Source: Trichobilharzia szidati (Eukaryota > Platyhelminthes > Trematoda > Strigeidida > Schistosomatidae). Taken from it: a stretch of DNA of 64,000 bases. Below, in pieces: positions 23,520-33,608 of this stretch. A program made the position numbers and the translations under genes. The stretch's first letter is position 1; each line of letters starts with the position of its first letter. The stretch is from positions 34,594,052 to 34,658,051 of the forward strand of contig OX235274.1 in the NCBI GenBank assembly GCA_944472155.2, given 5' to 3'. Below the pieces are notes generated by a model, which saw only the letters and a program-made list of their open reading frames with translations, ran no database searches and was not told the origin of the DNA.

Positions 23520-25178
23520 GACATGGTATCAAAAGAAACGACAAAGAATTAGCATTCTTTTTACTAAAGTGCTGATCACAATATGTATGCAGGTGGAAGG
23601 CTGCAGTGCCAAATTGAACATGTAGAATACTAAAAAAATGATGCCAATCTACTAAAAGAGTAGACTGAGCTTGATAGTCTGGCTAACCTACAAAATTAGA
23701 ATATTATCTCTATCACACAAACCTGGCCACCATGTGAGACCATCGAGAAAGAAGCTTATATAAGAGATGGATAGATCAATCACTGGAGGTGGCAGAATTA
23801 TCATCTAGGCCAGTACTATAGTTAATACACCCGGTCTTAGTAATTGTTTCGGAAAAATTTGCTGTAGCCAGAAGAAAACTCATCGGAACTTAGGATGCTA
23901 ATTCATGTTTACAATAACCAACCCGATTTCAACGCAAGTCCTAATAAAAGACGGACGGTAAGCCAAAGATTTTTTGATCAACAAGTACGAACCAACAAAG
24001 CAAATTTATTACACACCGGCTTGACTGTGTGATTCACAGTTGGTTACTATCGGTACGCTAAAAAGTAGTCCACAAATAGCGTCAGTTAAATATTTTCCTG
24101 ATCATTCTGCTCCAGTCCTCTCTCAAAGAGCAACCATCTAAGTCACGACTGTGGTTGTTGCTTCCAATGAGCAGGAAATCGGTTAGACTAAACAAGTCCA
24201 CTGAAGTTCCATTCATCACCATCATTGATATCCGCATGATTCCAAGCATTAATGACGCTGCTGTAGAGCCCCATCTCGGAATCTTAGCTAAACTATAAGC
24301 ATACAAAGTCAATATGAATGCCATCATCCTTGACACCTCACCAGAAGACTAGACCACAGATCCAGAGGTCAGTGTAGGGGTAGCATGATATCGTTTTCAA
24401 GCAATCGGCTGACCTGGATTTATGTTCCGCGAACCGTCCCATCATAAAAAACTAATTCGGTTATTCTAATAAAGTGGAGTGCCCCTGACCAATCTTATCG
24501 CCATTTCTGTATGTTACGTTTTGTAATTGTTCGTGTGCATATATATATTTCCAAGCTAATGATTCAATGTGGCTGCTAGCCGACGAAAAGTGAAAGGCGT
24601 ACGATTTAGAGGTCTATTAGAGTAGCCATCCATAATAACAATGTAGTGGCAAGCTTGTCGCAGTTTAGTAAGAAAACCACACTCGATCCAGCTTTTCAGC
24701 AGATATTGCACAAGTGCTCAGAACTTCACTATCCAACGAATGATTTACCATGCAAAACCTATGATCAGCGAAGTCTGATAACCCTCGGTAAGTTCAAATT
24801 AGCTGAAAAAGAATTCGACAATATGTTCAACCTTAATATCCTTTCAACATGACTTTTGGGTTCTCGAATCACTACGCGTGCCAGACTCTACTCGGAATAA
24901 GTGCAGAGGTTCCAACGCTTTATCAGCGAAGTACTCAAACGTCGGCATTTGTTCAGGCGTGCAAGCTCAAGCCTTCTAAGACCTGTTGAACCGTTGTTTT
25001 CAAATGGTTTGCATTTGGTCTACGTATCCAGAAATAAGCCGTAGAGAGTCTATCGCTCTACTTCTGTAGCTTGGCTTTTAACCTTTGACTGATAATGTCA
25101 CCTTGATATTAAGTGTGAATAGTGAATTCTTTTCGTTCTCTTTCAGTCAAATCATCGCCCGCCAAACTTTACGCTTGG
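23520..25178. other. Decayed region with weak LINE endonuclease traces
   Basis: Around 23690-23760 a broken plus-strand frame reads NIISITQTWPP, like the ITETW box of LINE endonucleases. The rest shows no convincing frame. Nothing else is recognised before the CR1-A leader. Confidence 0.35.
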
Positions 25179-25179
25179 A

Positions 25180-28151
25180 TTTGAAAACCTATTATTTTTC
25201 TTATCTTTTACTTGATCAATTTTTTTGTTTTTGTTCTTCTGGACAAACAATGTTGCTATCTCTTATTCATATATAGCATAAATTACAGTGATTGTTAATA
25301 TGGCGGCTCAAAGTAGCCTTAAAAAAGAACTAAAACACCATATTCTATAGTCACAAGGCCTTCAGCCAGAGGAGGCAATAACCCAGAGGTATTAACACAT
25401 ATGACATACCAATTCTAAAGACACGTGTGCATATCGCCTGTTCTGGTACTATGCTTACATTGCCACAGACTAGCACTGAAACAGTACGGGCAAAACCAAG
25501 TGATAATGATACTACACCTGCATCCGTTGGAAACCAGTGCGCGACACACAGCAAAGCAAAAAGAAACGTTCAAGATGTATCAAGGCCTCGATAGCGTCAT
25601 CCAGAAAAGCGGACGAATGTCAGGCCTGGACTGTTTTCGTTTCTAAGACTGATTCAGCATTTGAATGCAATTTTCGCAAACGATGGGCATACTACCAGTG
25701 TGACAAAGGGGTGCCAAAACCATATTATGAGTCTATACAGAATAACCCATGCCCATGGTTCTGGTTAATCTGTCTACTTTGTCGCCCTGGCACATTCTCA
25801 CACAGCGTGGCTGCGGATAGCAGAAACAGCACGTCACTCTTGTGTCTCGACACAGTCTCATGCAGCTCTCCACCTGATAACACCACACTACCAAAACTTG
25901 ATAAAAGCAGTAAGAAGGATACTCCAGCTCAACCAACTCGAAATGCCAATCCTCATAAAGTGAAGACTAGCAAGGTTACACCTAGAACAGCAGGGGAGGA
26001 CGAAATTGCCAAAGCACCATTTGCGTCCACTAGAAAGCATCGCAACATAGTAAAGACTAGTCAGAACCCGATGAAGTCTAGAGTAACCAACCCTATACAG
26101 GAGGACAAGCAGCCAAAAACCAAACCCAAGTCTGAGGTCAGTCGATCGAATTCCCTTATTCTATTTAATGTACCTGTGCGCAGTGACAGTTTGCCTGAAT
26201 AAAGGGCTATGTTTGATCAGGAGCAATAATCCGACTTTGGCAATAAATTAGGTTTGAACGTCAATTCAGCAAGACTGTGCAGGCTATACAGGAATGTCCA
26301 GGTACCTCAAGGAAAGCCATCTCCACTAAGGGTGAAAAAGGCCCTGCCCTGTTACTGGCTCAAGTATTAGCCATCGACAGGAGCTCCATCATAATAGTGA
26401 AACATTATAGGCCATAGGCTAATGGGCAAATAACTAAGCGGTCACCGGAACTGATGCCCTCTACCTCCATGGTCATACACAATGTTCCGGAGCTGGAAAC
26501 TGGCAACTACCTGTGAAAAACATACGCAGCAGCAATGGAGATGGCAGTTATCTTAGATGGCCTTGGTGCTGCCGGAGCAATCTCAATTTTCCGGTTAGCT
26601 CGTCCCTCTTATCTCACACTGATTAGCTCCCCTAGGTTGCTAAGTGTAAAATTCAACTCCCATGAACAGTTGGCTCTGGTACTTCGATGGTGGTACGAGG
26701 CCAAGGGTTAATTGGGAGCACACATCCGATGCTGCGAAAGTGGACCTCAAACCATAGGGAGCCAGTAAACTGAGGTCTTAATATGTTTCCAAGCCTCGGT
26801 GGCACTACAGTGGTGCGGCACAGTCAGTGTCACCCGTGTTCTACCTGAATCCAAGGAAAAAACGACAACGGGCCAGTGTCAGAGGAATCGGCCAACTAGC
26901 CCGAATACTAAGTCCTCTACCAGCAGACAACGCAACGTCACCTACCCCCAACAAAGCTGATGTTGTGAGACTCACCGTCAGCTGCCTGTATAGCAATGTG
27001 AGGGGGCTGAGATGGAAGGTAGGCGAACTCGGAAATCTCCAGTCACACCTGCATCTTAAAATAATCATCCTTGCTGTAAACTGGCTGGCTCCCACCATCA
27101 CCGACAACGAAATCAGCATAAGTGATGCGGTTCTGGTCAGGAGAGACAGGGATAACAAGGAAGGGGGAGTTGCCATATACTTTGACAAGCAACTTAAATG
27201 TGTACTTACAGTGGACTCACCACTCACTGAACCCCCAGACTCCATATGGTATCATTTCACCGTAGGTCATACCAAGCATTTACTGTGTGGCATCCAACCA
27301 TCACCCACCTGTGGGGCAGAGGACAATCAGCTACCGTTCAGCACCATCACGGGGATACGGGGCTTGGGCTATGACCAAATCACCATAGCTGGAGATTTCA
27401 GCGCTCCACCCATGAACCCTGACTCAGGATATGCGCAGGGAAAAGTCGGCAGAAATCTATTACAAACCATTGGAAATACAGGACTGACTGAGAATGTTGG
27501 AGACGACACTAGGTGGGGTCCTAGTGGAAAGTCATTGAAACTAGATTATATTCTAACTAGTGACCAACTACTTGCCGGAAATGTTCATATCATGACTCCA
27601 CTAGGAAGTAGTGACGACGCTGTCATTAGGTTCGATCTTGTTCTCCGTGAACGTTTACAGTGGGATGGTACACAACCGTGTCTGTGCCTTAACATTGTGC
27701 ACTATGCTGGAATGTGGAGGCTTTCGTCCGACGCAGAATGGCCCATAGAATGGGCTGAGTTATCCATGGACGAACATTGGGAAGTGGTAAAAGAAATTAT
27801 TCACATAGCAGTCTCAGATACTATCCCTCTAGTAACAACTCAACTGGAGAAATGGAGAATATCCACGGTTCCGGCCGACGACGATGCACACCTGGAACTT
27901 AGAAATTGGTGCAATGCAAGAGCCAGGAGTGACAGGAGGTTGTTTCATACTAACCTTGTCAAAAATCTCCTGGCTAATCCCAAAAGCCTGTACCGATTCA
28001 TGTCAGAGAGAAAACCAACCAACCAGGAGGCATGTGCCTTAGTCAATGTCTCAACAGTCTGGTAATGGCTGAAACATTCAGTTTAGCCTTCACCAAACAG
28101 TTAAACAGCAATGCGGGCATTACCGGCATGGATCGAAATGGCGGTATTACT
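25180..28151 (+). pseudogene. Older CR1-A copy, 5' part (split by the insertion of the intact copy)
   Basis: Homologous along its length to 28450-31530. Its leader (GTTAATATGGC) precedes an ORF1 with an early stop and frameshifts (25300-26760). The PHD-like region is partly altered (CNFRKRWAYYQCDKG). ORF2 is open from about 26827 to 28065 with LTVSCLYSNVRGLRWKVGEL and SSDDAVIRFDLVL, where SDHA has become SDDA. Homology stops at TACT (28148-28151) and resumes at 33609. Confidence 0.85.
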
Positions 28152-28556
28152 ACATCGAACCGGGGAATTTGAATACGACGTGACTTTTCCTCTCTAACCG
28201 GAAAATACCTATTTTGTGAATTATCCGCTTGGGAAACCTGATCTTCCTAGCCGGTGAATTAAATTCAACCATTACTTACATATCGAATCTCTGTGTGGTA
28301 AGTCCAGCTGTCTCGAACTACTGCCAAAGCTTCAGGTGCTATTTTTGTAGCAGCATCTTCCCCACTCGTTCAGATAAACAAGACTTGTTGGTCTACCACG
28401 TGATTGCTGTGAAGCCGATCATCCAGAAAGTACTAGGTAAAGTCGAAAACCTTTTCTTTTCCTTGTCTTGTACTTTTTCAGTCTTATTCTTTTTCTTGTG
28501 GGTAGATACTGTTGCACTCTTATTCGTATACAGCATAAGTTTTAACGATAGTTAAT

Positions 28557-30191
28557 ATGGCTGTAGAAAGTAACCTTAGAAATGGCACCAAAACACCTTA
28601 CTCTGTAGTCACAAGGGCTTCAGCCAGAGAAGGCAAAAACGCAGGGACACCAAATCGCATACCCATCCTAAAGACCAGTGTAGGACTCGTCTGTCCGGAT
28701 ACTATGCCTGCACTGCCACAGTCTAGTACTGAAACGGCGCAGGCAACACTAGTAGGACAGGATACTACACCTGCACCAACTGAAAGCCAATGTGTGAAGA
28801 ACAACAAACCTAAAAGGAAACGCTCAAGACGTCATAAGACCTCGAAGGCATCACCAAGTAAGGGAGACGAATGCCAGGCGTGCAATATCATTGTTTCTAA
28901 AGCTGACTCAGCTTTCGAATGCAATTTTTGCAAACGGTGGGTGCACTGCCGTTGCGACAAAGAGGTACCGAAATCATACTACGAGTTTATGAGAAATAAC
29001 CCGTGCCCGTGGTTTTGGTACATCTGTCCACTCTGTCGCCCTGGTGTAGTCACACAGAGCGTGTCTGCGGTTAGCAGAAACTTCACGCCGCCCTTGTGTC
29101 CCAACACGGTCTTATGTAGCTCCCCACCTGCTAACATCACATTGCCAAAACTTGGCATAGACAGTAAGAAGGACACTCCAGTCCTACTGACCGAAAATGC
29201 CAATTTTCACAAGGTGAAGATTCACAAGGTTGGACCTAAAAAATTAAGGAAAGATAGAGTTAGAGAAGTACCACTTGCATCCACAAGCAAGCTTGGCAAC
29301 ACAATAAAGGCTGGCCAGAACCCGATGAAGCCTAAAGTTGCTGATGCTGCAAAGGAATATGAGAAGCCAAAGGCCAAACCTAAGTCTGAGGTTAATCGGT
29401 CTAATTCTCTCATCCTCTTTAACGTACCTGTGAGCAAGGACAGCTTGCTTGAACAGCGGGCCCTGTTTGATCAGGAACAGTGGTCCAACCTGTGCAATAA
29501 ACTAGGTCTGAATATTAGTTCAGTGAAATTGTGCAGGCTGTACAGGGGTGTCCACACACCTCAAGGTAAGCCACCCCCATTACGGGTTACACTGGACTCT
29601 GCCGAAGAGGCCGAAAAGGTAATATTGATGGCTCAGGTACTAGCCATCGACAGAAGCTCTAACATAAGGGTGAGACAAGACAGACCATGGGCTGTCAGAC
29701 AAATGGCAAGGGAGTCACCGGAACTTTTGCCTTCCACCTCTATGGTAGTGCACGGTGTCCCGGAGCTGGAAACGGGCACTGCCTGTGAAAAACACATGCA
29801 TGACGTACAGCAGTGGAAATGGCTGTCGTCTCAGATGGCCCTTGGCGCTTCTGGAGCCATCTCCGTTTACCGACTACCTCGCCCCGCTCATCTCACACTG
29901 ATTAGCTCCCCAAGGCTGCTTAGTGTCACATTCAACTCCCCAGAGCAGTTGGCCATAACACTTCAACGGTGGTATGAGATCAAGGGGAAATTGGGAGGAC
30001 ACATCCGATGTTGCGAAAGCAGACCTCGAACCATAAGGAGGCAGCAAACTGAGGCTTTAATACGTCCCCAAGCTTCAGTGACACTCGAGCAATGCAGTTC
30101 TGAGAATAACAGTCTGTGCCACCCAAGTGTCCTGCCTAAATCCAAGGGAAAAAACCACAATGGGCCGGTTCCATCGGAACTGGCCAATTAG
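28557..30191 (+). CDS. CR1-A ORF1: PHD-finger, RRM-like nucleic-acid-binding protein (544 aa)
   Basis: CR1 ORF1 proteins bind the element RNA and help form the RNP. A C4HC3 PHD-like finger spans about residues 106-160 (CQAC, CNFC, HCRC, CPLC). A basic Lys/Pro linker follows. Two RRM-like blocks come next: SLILFNVPVSKDSLLE to PLRVTLDSAEEAEKVI (about 281-365) and SMVVHGVPELETG to LLSVTFNSPEQLAITL. The start is the ATG after GTTAAT, also used by the older copy. The stop is TAG at 30189-30191. The last 52 nt overlap the ORF2 frame. The PHD finger could tether the RNP to chromatin; that is inference. Confidence 0.85.
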   Translation: MAVESNLRNGTKTPYSVVTRASAREGKNAGTPNRIPILKTSVGLVCPDTMPALPQSSTETAQATLVGQDTTPAPTESQCVKNNKPKRKRSRRHKTSKASPSKGDECQACNIIVSKADSAFECNFCKRWVHCRCDKEVPKSYYEFMRNNPCPWFWYICPLCRPGVVTQSVSAVSRNFTPPLCPNTVLCSSPPANITLPKLGIDSKKDTPVLLTENANFHKVKIHKVGPKKLRKDRVREVPLASTSKLGNTIKAGQNPMKPKVADAAKEYEKPKAKPKSEVNRSNSLILFNVPVSKDSLLEQRALFDQEQWSNLCNKLGLNISSVKLCRLYRGVHTPQGKPPPLRVTLDSAEEAEKVILMAQVLAIDRSSNIRVRQDRPWAVRQMARESPELLPSTSMVVHGVPELETGTACEKHMHDVQQWKWLSSQMALGASGAISVYRLPRPAHLTLISSPRLLSVTFNSPEQLAITLQRWYEIKGKLGGHIRCCESRPRTIRRQQTEALIRPQASVTLEQCSSENNSLCHPSVLPKSKGKNHNGPVPSELAN

Positions 30192-33088
30192 TCCCAACAC
30201 TAAGTTCCCTACCAGCAGACAGCTTCACGTCAACTACCCCACAACACGCTGAGGTTGTAAGACTCACTGTCAGCTGCCTGTATAGCAATGTGAGGGGGCT
30301 GAGAGTAAAAATAGGTGAACTCCGAAATCTCCAAGCACACCTACAACTGAAAATAATCATTCTCACGGAAACATGGCTAACCCCCACTATCGCCGATAAT
30401 GAAATCAGTATAGGTGATATGGTTTTGGTCAGGAGAGACAGGGATAATAAGGAAGGAGGGGGAGTTGCCATATACTTTGATAGGCAACTTAAATGTGTTT
30501 GCGCAACGGACCCACCACTTATTGAACTCCCAGACTCCATATGGTGTCATTTCACCGTAGGCCACACCAAGCATTTACTTGGTGGCATCTACCGATCTCC
30601 CACCTGTGGGGCAGAGCACAATCAGCTACTGCTCAGCACTATCACAGGGATACGAGACTTGGGCTATGACCAAATCACCATTGCTGGAGATTTCAATGCC
30701 CCATCACTGAACCTTGGCTCGGGGTATGCTAAGGGAAAATTCGGCCGAAATCTACTGCAAGCTATTCGGGACACGGGACTGACTGAGAATGTTAGAGACG
30801 ACACTAGGTGGGGCCCTAGTGGGAAGTCATCAAAACTAGATTACATTCTAACTAGTGACCAACTACTCGTCGAAAAGGTCCAGGTCATGACTCCTCTAGG
30901 AAGTAGTGACCATGCAGTCATAGGTTTCGACCTCGTTCTCCGTGAGCACTTGCAGTGGGACGCTACGCAACCATGTCTGTGTTACAGCAAGGCTGACTAC
31001 GCTGAAATGCGGAGGCTCTTGTCCGACGCAGACTGGCCCTTAGCATGGGATGAGCTGTCTGTGGATGAACACTGGGAAGCGGTGAAAAAGATTATTCATA
31101 CAGCGATCTCGGATACCGTCCCTTTAGTCACAGCACAGCCAAAAGGAAAATCATCATGGTTAAAGAGAGGCACGCAGCGTATTCTGCAAGCAAAGAGGAA
31201 GGCTTGGTTTACGTGGCGCGTATCTAAAAGCCAGATCGACCATGATGCATACCTGGAACTCAGGAACCGGTGCAATGCAAGAGTCAGGAGGGACAGAAGG
31301 TCATTCCAGGCTAACCTTGCTAAAAAACTCCTGGCAAACCCGAAGAATTTGTACCGATTCATGTCGGAAAGGAAACCAACCAACCAAGGGGCTTGCGCCT
31401 TAGTAGGCCAAAACGGTCAATATCTCACTAGTCTGGAGATGGCTGAAACATTCAGTTTAGCCTTCGCCAAACAGCTAAACAGCAATGTGGGTATTACCGT
31501 TACGAACCAAAATGGTGGCATGACTATTTCACAGGAGGAAGACCAAATAGCCACCCCTCAAATAAACCCTTCAATAGTACTGAGAAAGCTGCAGCGACTC
31601 ATACCTGGGAAGTCCCCAGGTTGTGATGACATCAGGCCATCTGTTCTGAAACAGTGCGCCGAAGCTCTCTGTAGGCCTTTATGCGACTTGTTCCAACACT
31701 CCATGGAATCGGGGAAACTGCCAAAGGAATGGAAAAGAAGCATCCTTTCTCCGATCTTCAAGGGTGGGGATAGGCAAAATCCCACCAGTTATAGACCAGT
31801 AGCTCTACTCCCAGTGGTATCGAAAGTACTGGAAAGTATTATTGATGATCACATCAGGGAATATCTGGATAGGTCTAAAATACTCCATGAAGCCCAACAT
31901 GGTTTCAGGAAAGGAAGATCCTGCGTCACTAACTTATTATCAGCTTGGGACGATTGGACATCATGCTGGGATATGAATGTTCCTGTCCATGTGATCTTTC
32001 TAGACTTTGAGAAGGCATTTGACACTGTTCACCATGACCTTCTCCTACACAAAATAAGCCAGGTAGGTCTAGGTAAACCACTTCTGTCATGGTTGAAGGA
32101 CTACCTAACTGAAAGGCAATTTTGCACCAAGGTCAATCGAGTCCGATCATCTTGGCACAGCTCGTCATCAGGAGTGTCGCAGGGTTCTATCCTGGGACCA
32201 CTGATGTTCTTGATTTTTATCAATGATTTACCATGCCGTCTAAGCTGCCCGACTCTTCTATACGCTGATGACGTAAAGATATGGAGGGCGGTAAAGTGTC
32301 CGGAGGACTCAGATAGGCTGCAGGCAGATCTAAGGCTTCTGGAAGACTGGGCGGTAACCAGTGGAATGACTTTCAACCTGAAAAAGTGCAAAGTAGTGAA
32401 GTTACGCACCTGTAGACTGCAGAATGCAAGTTACACCCTGTGCAATGAAAGCTTGTCCTGCTCAACGTCGGAACGTGACTTAGGTCTAGTTCTAACGGAG
32501 AAAATGGACACAAGCGTGAATTACACGGGGGATGTAGCGAGGGCATATGCGGTCATACACTTTACACGTAGACAATTAGGTGCACTCACTCCTGAGCTCT
32601 TTCTAAGGTTGTATAAAACATACGTCAGACCGCATCTTGAAGTGCATAATATCATTGCACCCCCACTGCTTAAAAGAGACGCCAACCTCTTGGAAAGAGC
32701 CCAACGACGGGCAACAAAAGGGGTGGTTGGTCTCCGAAATAAACCATATGACGAAAGGCTGAAGAAATTAGGCCTATTCACACTCAGTTACCGTCGCCTG
32801 AGGGGGGATTTAATTACTGCCTACAAAATAACAAATGATCAGAATCACCCGAACAAAGGTGTTCTGCCATTGAGTAGGTATAGGCTCCCTCGTGGAAATC
32901 CCAGAAGGATAGCTCATCAGAGGGCAAGGACCCGGGTGCGCTCCCACTTCTTTTCCCTGAGGGTTTGCCGTCCCTGGAATTCCTTACCGGCAGATGTAGC
33001 TATGGCACCATCTGTGGACGCCTTTAAGCGAAGGCTGGATAACCTTGCAGTGACACAAGGACTGTATCCAAATGGCCTATCCCCTTAA
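30140..33088 (+). CDS. CR1-A ORF2: apurinic endonuclease-reverse transcriptase, no AUG start
   Basis: This carries out target-primed reverse transcription. The frame opens after TAA at 30137-30139 and has no ATG before the endonuclease core. From 30290 it gives 932 residues. Endonuclease: IILTETWLTP, IAGDFNAPSLN (near 132), GSSDHAVIGFD (near 205). RT: PGCDDIRPSVLKQC, NPTSYRPVALLPVVSKVLES, VIFLDFEKAFDTVHHDLL, SGVSQGSILGPLMFL, TLLYADDVKIWRAV (catalytic YADD near 658). It ends with VRSHFFSLRVCRPWNSLP, a usual CR1 C-terminus, and stops at 33088. No internal stop. The frame is -1 to ORF1; the expression signal is listed separately. Confidence 0.9.
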   Translation: MQGKKPQWAGSIGTGQLVPTLSSLPADSFTSTTPQHAEVVRLTVSCLYSNVRGLRVKIGELRNLQAHLQLKIIILTETWLTPTIADNEISIGDMVLVRRDRDNKEGGGVAIYFDRQLKCVCATDPPLIELPDSIWCHFTVGHTKHLLGGIYRSPTCGAEHNQLLLSTITGIRDLGYDQITIAGDFNAPSLNLGSGYAKGKFGRNLLQAIRDTGLTENVRDDTRWGPSGKSSKLDYILTSDQLLVEKVQVMTPLGSSDHAVIGFDLVLREHLQWDATQPCLCYSKADYAEMRRLLSDADWPLAWDELSVDEHWEAVKKIIHTAISDTVPLVTAQPKGKSSWLKRGTQRILQAKRKAWFTWRVSKSQIDHDAYLELRNRCNARVRRDRRSFQANLAKKLLANPKNLYRFMSERKPTNQGACALVGQNGQYLTSLEMAETFSLAFAKQLNSNVGITVTNQNGGMTISQEEDQIATPQINPSIVLRKLQRLIPGKSPGCDDIRPSVLKQCAEALCRPLCDLFQHSMESGKLPKEWKRSILSPIFKGGDRQNPTSYRPVALLPVVSKVLESIIDDHIREYLDRSKILHEAQHGFRKGRSCVTNLLSAWDDWTSCWDMNVPVHVIFLDFEKAFDTVHHDLLLHKISQVGLGKPLLSWLKDYLTERQFCTKVNRVRSSWHSSSSGVSQGSILGPLMFLIFINDLPCRLSCPTLLYADDVKIWRAVKCPEDSDRLQADLRLLEDWAVTSGMTFNLKKCKVVKLRTCRLQNASYTLCNESLSCSTSERDLGLVLTEKMDTSVNYTGDVARAYAVIHFTRRQLGALTPELFLRLYKTYVRPHLEVHNIIAPPLLKRDANLLERAQRRATKGVVGLRNKPYDERLKKLGLFTLSYRRLRGDLITAYKITNDQNHPNKGVLPLSRYRLPRGNPRRIAHQRARTRVRSHFFSLRVCRPWNSLPADVAMAPSVDAFKRRLDNLAVTQGLYPNGLSP
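30149..30185 (+). promoter_or_regulatory. Candidate -1 programmed ribosomal frameshift signal between CR1-A ORF1 and ORF2
   Basis: Slippery heptamer A AAA AAC at 30149-30155, in the correct phase for ORF1 codons AAA and AAC. The spacer CACAATG is 7 nt. A hairpin pairs 30163-30172 with 30176-30185: ten pairs including one G-U, loop AUC. A slip of -1 enters ORF2. The older copy near 26850 keeps AAAAAAC and the outer GGCC/GGCC pairs. This is a prediction from sequence. Confidence 0.6.
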
Positions 33089-33584
33089 AATCACATATAC
33101 CATTCAAAGGTAGACAATTAAACTGGTCGTTTTACTTCTTCACATTCTCTTCAGTCTTACTCTCCTGACAGTTTTAACTACACCTATTATTATTATTATT
33201 GTTATTATTATTATTATTATTACTGGTATATATATACCGGTTGACTGACTGTTGTTACGTTTTCTTATTCTTTTTTTGTCTGTTAGTCTGAATAACTTAA
33301 CTAATTATATCTATTATTATTATCTCTTTTCCATTGACGACGATACCGAAAGACTAACTGGTGAAAGGATCAACTCCATTCACAGTAGTAACAGTCTTAA
33401 CACACTTCATACTACAGACGCCGTATAATTAATCCCAGCACTACTCCTGTTGGAGTCAACCAAAGCTACGGCAGTCGAGTGGCGGGACGAGCTACACAGA
33501 CGTTTACCAAAGATCAGGAACCTCTACCTTACAATCAAGAGGCGAGCGCAAAGAAATCAAATTGGTTTATACTAGCTCGTAAAA

Positions 33585-33608
33585 AGATATTGGATATTGG
33601 ATATTGGA
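33585..33608 (+). repeat. 3' terminal GATATTG microsatellite of CR1-A
   Basis: Tandem GATATTG units end the intact copy. The same ends occur at 10764-10778, 35623-35645 and, reversed, near 11458-11476. CR1-type LINEs typically end in such a short repeat rather than poly(A). Confidence 0.8.

Larger units (their letters stand above)
28152..33608 (+). mobile_element. Full-length CR1-A non-LTR retrotransposon with two open ORFs
   Basis: The element is 5457 bp: leader, ORF1 (28557-30191), ORF2 (about 30140-33088), a 3' UTR with an ATT microsatellite (33184-33225), and terminal GATATTG repeats (33585-33608). TACT occurs at 28148-28151 and 33609-33612, which fits a 4-bp target duplication. The sequences just outside are the two halves of an older copy. 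Both ORFs lack stops and the key residues are present, so it may be a source element. Confidence 0.85.

Noticed and set aside
24082..24336. 84-codon minus-strand frame
   Set aside because: No similarity, and the surrounding sequence looks like decayed LINE.
28229..28555. 108-codon frame in the CR1-A leader
   Set aside because: Not shared with the older copy in frame and shows only a weak CxxC pair; treated as 5' UTR.
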